Assembly (NCBI GenBank): GCA_934464775.1
Contig: CAKSKG010000007.1
Span: forward strand, 1-64,000
Reading direction: 5' to 3'
From: an uncultured Oscillospiraceae bacterium
GTDB taxonomy: Bacteria > Bacillota > Clostridia > Oscillospirales > Ruminococcaceae
Length of the DNA stretch: 64,000 nt
This document shows positions 59,788 through 64,000 of the stretch, in pieces; positions within the stretch are counted from its first letter, which is position 1; the number at the start of each line of letters is the position of its first letter. Under the pieces are notes generated by a model. It saw nothing but the letters and a program-made list of their open reading frames with translations. It had not been told where the DNA came from and did not search any database. The position numbers and the translations under genes were made by a program.

Positions 59788-61800
59788 ATGATATCATCAC
59801 TGAAAAAGGCAGCCGCCGCACTGCTCTGCCTTTCTGTACTTACCGCCTGCGGCAATACATCGGAGCCGCAGACAAGCTCCGAGGGAACGTCTGCCGTGAC
59901 CTCCGCATCGGAAGCTTCCGAAAAAATCTCCGAAACGGAAAATGCCTTTGGCAGCGAATACGATCCCTTTGCGGACGATTACGACCCATACGGCGGAAAC
60001 GGCGCATTCACACAGACTGCCGTTCACACAAATTCTTCCTCGGACGAAACAGAACCGAAGGAAAGCGAAAAAGCCAATACCGAAGCCGCTTCATCGGACA
60101 GCGCTCCCGATGAAGCGGCGGACTTACCGTCCGATATCTCCGACACAGCCTCTGCCGAGCAGTCCTCGGGCAGCAGCAGTTCCTCCGACGGATTAAAGCT
60201 TGAAGTGAATGCTTCAAACTCATGGAACGACGGCACAAGCGATTTCACACAGCTGGACGTTATCATAACCAACAATTCAAAATCCGCCGTTGACGGCTGG
60301 ACAGTTACCCTCACCGCAGGAAAAAATGCTTCAACGGAGCAGTCATGGAACTGCAATATTTCCGAAAAGAACGGCAAGTACACCTTTACTCCCGTTGACT
60401 ACAACAGCCGCATCGAGCCGGATCAGAACACCTCGTTCGGAATAATCATAAAAAATCCCGGCAGCATCGACCCCAAAAAGGCTGTTGTGACCGCAGGCGC
60501 TTTCACTGCCGCCGCTTCATCGGGAAATAATAATAACAGCAGCAACGGTTCATCGGGCGGAAGCTCATCTGCCGCTTTGGACAAAACTATCCCCAAGCCC
60601 ACGACCGATGACTGGCTCCATACCGACGGCAGCAAGATACTGGACAGCAGCGGAAAAGAAGTATGGCTCACAGGCGTGAACTGGTTCGGCTACAACACTG
60701 GAACAAACACCTTTGACGGCTTATGGACCTGCGATCTTGATTCCTCGCTGGATTCAATTGCCGACCACGGATTCAATCTGCTCCGCATACCGATCTCTGC
60801 CGAGCTTATCAAAAACTGGTCAGAGGGCGAATATCCCACAGCCAATTTCAATCAGGCTACAAATTCCTATCTTGTGGGAATGAACAGCCTTGAAATATTC
60901 GATCATGTGATAGACCGCTGCCGTGCCGACGGAATAAAAATAATGATAGACATTCACAGCGCCAACACCGACGCCGGCGGACACAACGCAAACGTATGGT
61001 ACACCTCGAAAATTTCCGAGCAGGATTATCTTAACGCACTGGGCTGGATAGCCAAGCGCTACAAAAACGATGACACCATAATCGCCTACGATCTGAAAAA
61101 CGAGCCTCACGGCAAGGCAGGCGAATCTCCCCGTGCCAAGTGGGACGGCTCCTCGGACAGCGACAACTGGCGCTATATTGCGGAAAAGGCGGCAAAAAAG
61201 GTGCTGTCGGCAAATCCAAATGCACTGATAGTTGTTGAGGGCACGGAAATATATCCCAAGGACAAGTCCAAGGGCTACAAATCCACGGACATGAACGATT
61301 ACTACTGCACATGGTGGGGCGGAAACCTCCGCGGAGTAAAGGACTATCCCGTCGATCTGGGAAAATACAGCGACAAGCTGGTATACTCCCCTCACGATTA
61401 CGGTCCCACGGTATACAAGCAGCCATGGTTCAGCGGCACCTACACCTTTGACAGTCTTTACAAAGACGTATGGTACGACAACTGGTTCTACATTCAGAAA
61501 ACCGACACCGCTCCTCTGCTTATCGGCGAATGGGGCGGCTACATGACCGAGCCGAATCTCACATGGATGAAATACCTCCGCCGTCTTATCAAGGAAAACA
61601 GGATAAACCACACATTCTGGTGCTTCAACGCAAACTCGGGCGACACAGGCGGACTTGTCAAGGACGATTTCACCACATGGGACGAGGAAAAATACAAGTT
61701 CGTCAAGGAAGTTCTCTGGCAGCAGGACGGCAAATTCGTTGGTCTTGACCACAAGATTCCTCTGGGCGAAAACGGCATTGCTCTTGATGATTTGAAATAA
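59788..61800 (+). CDS. Lipoprotein endoglucanase (CBM + GH5)
   Basis: The 670-aa protein starts with a lipoprotein signal and lipobox LTAC (Cys about residue 21), so it is tethered outside the membrane. A disordered Ser/Glu/Asp linker (22-130) leads to a beta-sandwich carbohydrate-binding module (about 135-238; FTQLDVIITNNSKSAVDGWT, family-2-like), a Ser/Asn/Gly linker and a GH5 catalytic domain (about 265-660). Acid/base Glu is in YDLKNEPHG (about 438) and nucleophile Glu in LLIGEWGG (about 581). GVNWFGYNT at the start of the barrel fits cellulases. No dockerin is present. It is divergent from yesM. Confidence 0.93.
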   Translation: MISSLKKAAAALLCLSVLTACGNTSEPQTSSEGTSAVTSASEASEKISETENAFGSEYDPFADDYDPYGGNGAFTQTAVHTNSSSDETEPKESEKANTEAASSDSAPDEAADLPSDISDTASAEQSSGSSSSSDGLKLEVNASNSWNDGTSDFTQLDVIITNNSKSAVDGWTVTLTAGKNASTEQSWNCNISEKNGKYTFTPVDYNSRIEPDQNTSFGIIIKNPGSIDPKKAVVTAGAFTAAASSGNNNNSSNGSSGGSSSAALDKTIPKPTTDDWLHTDGSKILDSSGKEVWLTGVNWFGYNTGTNTFDGLWTCDLDSSLDSIADHGFNLLRIPISAELIKNWSEGEYPTANFNQATNSYLVGMNSLEIFDHVIDRCRADGIKIMIDIHSANTDAGGHNANVWYTSKISEQDYLNALGWIAKRYKNDDTIIAYDLKNEPHGKAGESPRAKWDGSSDSDNWRYIAEKAAKKVLSANPNALIVVEGTEIYPKDKSKGYKSTDMNDYYCTWWGGNLRGVKDYPVDLGKYSDKLVYSPHDYGPTVYKQPWFSGTYTFDSLYKDVWYDNWFYIQKTDTAPLLIGEWGGYMTEPNLTWMKYLRRLIKENRINHTFWCFNANSGDTGGLVKDDFTTWDEEKYKFVKEVLWQQDGKFVGLDHKIPLGENGIALDDLK

Positions 61801-61817
61801 TACTTTAACAATAAACC

Positions 61818-61859
61818 AAAAACGGCAGGGATTTTTAATTGAAATTCCTGCCGTTTTTT
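61818..61859 (+). terminator. Terminator of the cellulase gene
   Basis: AAAAACGGCAGG (61818-61829) pairs with CCTGCCGTTTTTT (61847-61859). Confidence 0.9.
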
Positions 61860-61877
61860 ATTATGTATTGATCGTAT

Positions 61878-62008
61878 CCTCGCAATGCTTGCGCATTTCT
61901 CGTTTTTCCCGGGGATTCCGCTCTCTGCGGAGAGCGGCGACGGGCGCTGCCCTTTCGATTCCCGCAAGCTTTAAAAAGCTTGACCAAACTTTTTATACCT
62001 ATTTACTC
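61878..62008. repeat. Dispersed repeat family B, copy 2
   Basis: It shares the ends CCTCGCAATGCT and GCAAGCTTTAAAAAGC...TGACCAAACTTTTTATACC with 46153-46271. The middle is different and GC-rich with hairpins (CCGCTCTCTGCGGAGAGCGG). It lies 17 bases before the MITE copy, so 61801-62187 is wholly occupied by a terminator and two repeat elements. Confidence 0.7.
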
Positions 62009-62025
62009 TCTTCTTGTTGTTACTT

Positions 62026-62188
62026 AGAACCTGTCTTCATAAGAAATGTATGCGGATTTTCGTGCATAATTTTGTTGCAGACAAGGCAAAAATCCGCAGG
62101 CATGCTGCCGCATGGCAAGGATTTTTAACGCAGTATGCAGCAAAATTTGCCGAAAAGACGTGTGCATATGCTTATGAAGACAGGTTCT
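62026..62188. mobile_element. MITE-like element, copy 2 (163 bp)
   Basis: It has the same length, ends and orientation as 3461-3623 and differs at five positions: 62075, 62102, 62108, 62113 and 62140. Flanks are TTA on both sides. The right-hand TTA is the reverse complement of the TAA stop codon of gpsA, so insertion was exactly at that stop. Confidence 0.85.
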
Positions 62189-63198
62189 TAATTCCTATAA
62201 AGATTCTTCTCCGCCTCATGCTTACGGGGTCTGCCCATAAGTGCAGGTATAACATCTCTTACATTCATTCCGTTTACCAGCACATCATAGCACTTCTCTG
62301 TTATAGGCATTGATATCCCCGACTTTTTCGCCAGCTCATATGCTGCCTTTGCACAGAAATATCCCTCGACCGTTCCGACCTGCTTCACAGCCTCCTCGGG
62401 AGAAACTCCCTGTCCGATAAGTATTCCCGCACGTCTATTCCTGCTATGCATACTTGTACAGGTGACGATGAGATCGCCTATTCCCGTAAGTCCCGCAAAT
62501 GTAACAGCCTTTGCGCCCATTGCAACACCAAGACGTGTTATCTCGGATATTCCTCTTGTCATAAGCGCAGCCTTTGTATTATCGCCGTAGCCCATACCGT
62601 CAAGTATTCCCGCACAGAGTGCGATTATATTTTTCAGCGCACCGCCCAGCTCACAGCCTATAACATCATCGTTTGTATATATTCTGAGAGTCTCATTGCT
62701 CATTATGCTCTGGATATAGTCGGCGCAGTCGGGATTTTCACAGGCTGCAACTATCGTTGTGGGCATTCCGACAGCAACCTCCTCCGCATGGGAAGGTCCG
62801 CTTAGAACAACGATGCTGCACTGCGGTATCTCCTCGCCCAGAACAACGCTCATGCGTTTAAGGCTGCCTGCTTCAAGACCCTTGCCCGTATTCACTACAA
62901 CGGTCTTGCTTTCAAGATAAGGCGATACCTCCTTTGCTGCGGCTCTTACGCCCACAACGGGTATGCCGAAGATAACAACGTCCATTCCCTTTACGCAGGA
63001 AGCCTCGGAAGAAAACTTTATACTTTCGGGGATCTTCACTCCGGGAAGCTTTGCCTTATTTTCGCCGTCCTTTTTGATCTGCTCGATCTCATCGGGAAAC
63101 TTTGACCATACCGTAACATTATGTCCCATATTATCCAGCATTACAGCCAGCGCAAGACCGAATCCGCCTGCGCCCAGTACAGCAATATCAGATCTCAT
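62188..63198 (-). CDS. gpsA: Glycerol-3-phosphate dehydrogenase (NAD(P)+)
   Basis: GpsA makes sn-glycerol-3-phosphate from dihydroxyacetone phosphate for phospholipid synthesis. The 336-aa protein has the Rossmann motif VLGAGGFGLALAVML, LSGPSHAEEVAVGMPT, the catalytic Lys in GGALKNIIALCAGI and TRGISEITRLG. The stop codon falls at the MITE junction (TTA at 62188-62190 on the plus strand). It follows plsY by 18 bases, giving a der-plsY-gpsA operon. Confidence 0.96.
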   Translation of the reverse strand: MRSDIAVLGAGGFGLALAVMLDNMGHNVTVWSKFPDEIEQIKKDGENKAKLPGVKIPESIKFSSEASCVKGMDVVIFGIPVVGVRAAAKEVSPYLESKTVVVNTGKGLEAGSLKRMSVVLGEEIPQCSIVVLSGPSHAEEVAVGMPTTIVAACENPDCADYIQSIMSNETLRIYTNDDVIGCELGGALKNIIALCAGILDGMGYGDNTKAALMTRGISEITRLGVAMGAKAVTFAGLTGIGDLIVTCTSMHSRNRRAGILIGQGVSPEEAVKQVGTVEGYFCAKAAYELAKKSGISMPITEKCYDVLVNGMNVRDVIPALMGRPRKHEAEKNLYRN

Positions 63199-63216
63199 AA
63201 TGATGACCGCCTTTCG

Positions 63217-63891
63217 TCAGCTTTTTTTCTTGATGCTGAATTTATTTTCCGTGCCTGCTTTAAGTCTCTGTATATTGGTTCTGTGCATATAGATCAGCAG
63301 TATTCCCGTACATACGGTGAATGCCGTATAAAGCAGAGCCTTGTTAAGTGCGTCGCCCCTTGCAAAATAATTCACGCAGAATGTGATTATCGGATAAGCC
63401 ACCGCTGCGGAGATAGAGCCGACGGAAACATACTTTGTGATTATCACCACAAGGATAAAGAAAGGTATAACTATCGCAAAGGTAAGAGGGTCGATAACAA
63501 TAAGCACCGAGCTTGCAACAAGCACGCCCTTGCCGCCCTTGAAGCCGTAATATATGGGGAAAATATGACCCAGTATCGCAAAGAATCCCGCAATATATCC
63601 GATAGCCTGAGCATCGATGAAATACTTCTCGCTGAAATCGCTGCCCAGAATAAGGCGGCAGACCATCTGGCTGAGAAGCACGGCGACGATTCCCTTTGCA
63701 AGATCGCCGATAAGGGTAAGTGCGGCAGGACCCTTTCCGTAGCAGCGGAGAGTATTTGTAAGTCCCGCATTTTTGCTTCCGTGCTCACGGATATCCTCAT
63801 GTTTAAGCAGTCTGACAACGATTATTGAGCTGTTGCAGCTTCCCAGCAGATAGGATATCACTGCCGTAAGCGCAAGCGCTAATATCTGCAT
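63217..63891 (-). CDS. plsY: Acyl-phosphate:glycerol-3-phosphate acyltransferase
   Basis: PlsY transfers an acyl group from acyl-phosphate to glycerol-3-phosphate, the first step in phosphatidic acid synthesis. The 224-aa protein has five membrane segments and the three conserved loops: GSKNAGLTNTLR (about 37-48), GHIFPIYYGFKGGKGV (about 108-123) and a third cytoplasmic region near KYVSVGSI. It lies between der and gpsA as in many Firmicutes, supplying substrate with GpsA. Confidence 0.95.
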   Translation of the reverse strand: MQILALALTAVISYLLGSCNSSIIVVRLLKHEDIREHGSKNAGLTNTLRCYGKGPAALTLIGDLAKGIVAVLLSQMVCRLILGSDFSEKYFIDAQAIGYIAGFFAILGHIFPIYYGFKGGKGVLVASSVLIVIDPLTFAIVIPFFILVVIITKYVSVGSISAAVAYPIITFCVNYFARGDALNKALLYTAFTVCTGILLIYMHRTNIQRLKAGTENKFSIKKKS

Positions 63892-63912
63892 TTATATCAT
63901 TCCTTTTACAAA

Positions 63913-64000
63913 TTACTTATCGTCACGGTCACGTTCCCTGATGATAAACTTAACGGGAGTTCCCTCAAGTCCGAATGTCTGGCGCACCTGATTTTCGATA
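63913..64000 (-). CDS. der: GTPase Der, C-terminal fragment
   Basis: The right edge cuts off this gene. The last 28 residues, IENQVRQTFGLEGTPVKFII then RERDRDDK, match the KH-like end of Der (EngA), a double-GTPase for 50S ribosome assembly. Only the tail is visible; the call is supported by the following plsY-gpsA genes. Confidence 0.8.
   Translation of the reverse strand, partial: IENQVRQTFGLEGTPVKFIIRERDRDDK

Overview
The window looks like chromosome from a low-to-mid GC Gram-positive of the Ruminococcus group (Oscillospiraceae, Clostridia). This is inferred from AAAGGA/GGAGG ribosome-binding sites, TTGACA-17-TATAAT promoters, the Firmicutes operon orders der-plsY-gpsA, rimP-nusA-ylxR-ylxQ-infB-rbfA and ywiB-argS, a type III glutamine synthetase, and a lipoprotein GH5 cellulase next to a YesMN-type two-component system. 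I see no rRNA, tRNA, CRISPR, phage or transposase gene. Species cannot be fixed from the sequence alone.

Layout. Positions 1-3.4 kb hold a hairpin repeat and an iron-sulfur protein-hemB-hemL operon. A 163-bp MITE-like element follows, inserted into the end of a CarD-type regulator gene. 4.2-8.6 kb is a MarR-controlled heterodimeric ABC exporter with a tandem operator. 8.7-13.6 kb holds pepT, a membrane protein, a LacI-like-sensor/GGDEF protein and an esterase. 13.7-17 kb encodes two FecR-like membrane-anchored surface proteins, the second ending in four B-repeats. 17-21.6 kb has type III glutamine synthetase with a structured leader, an S1-domain protein, and rplJ-rplL with an L10 leader. 21.9-26.2 kb is ddl-murI-ywiB-argS. 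26.3-33.3 kb holds a fibronectin-like secreted protein, purA, a lipoprotein, an MscS channel, two subunits of a sodium-pumping decarboxylase, and mnmA. 33.3-40.7 kb has a large GGDEF/EAL protein with an unusual folded ribosome-binding region, a DUF1963 protein, a DnaQ-like exonuclease, a zinc-ribbon membrane protein, cobD and an orphan 100-aa protein. 41-45.9 kb is a Gld-like ABC operon. 46.3-56.1 kb is one long leftward translation operon, rimP to gltX, containing a truB-ribF gene fusion. 56.2-61.8 kb is yesN-yesM divergent from the cellulase. The right end has der (partial)-plsY-gpsA, with a second MITE copy exactly at the gpsA stop codon.

Most genes are housekeeping. The parts most worth attention are: the MITE family, where four of the five differences between the two copies form two compensatory base pairs; the remodelled CarD C-terminus; the folded spacer between Shine-Dalgarno and start of the GGDEF/EAL gene; the structured glnN leader; the FecR/B-repeat surface protein pair; the MarR operator array; and the TruB-RibF fusion. 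I found no clear undescribed defence or mobile system. All functional calls are from reading motifs; no database search was run.
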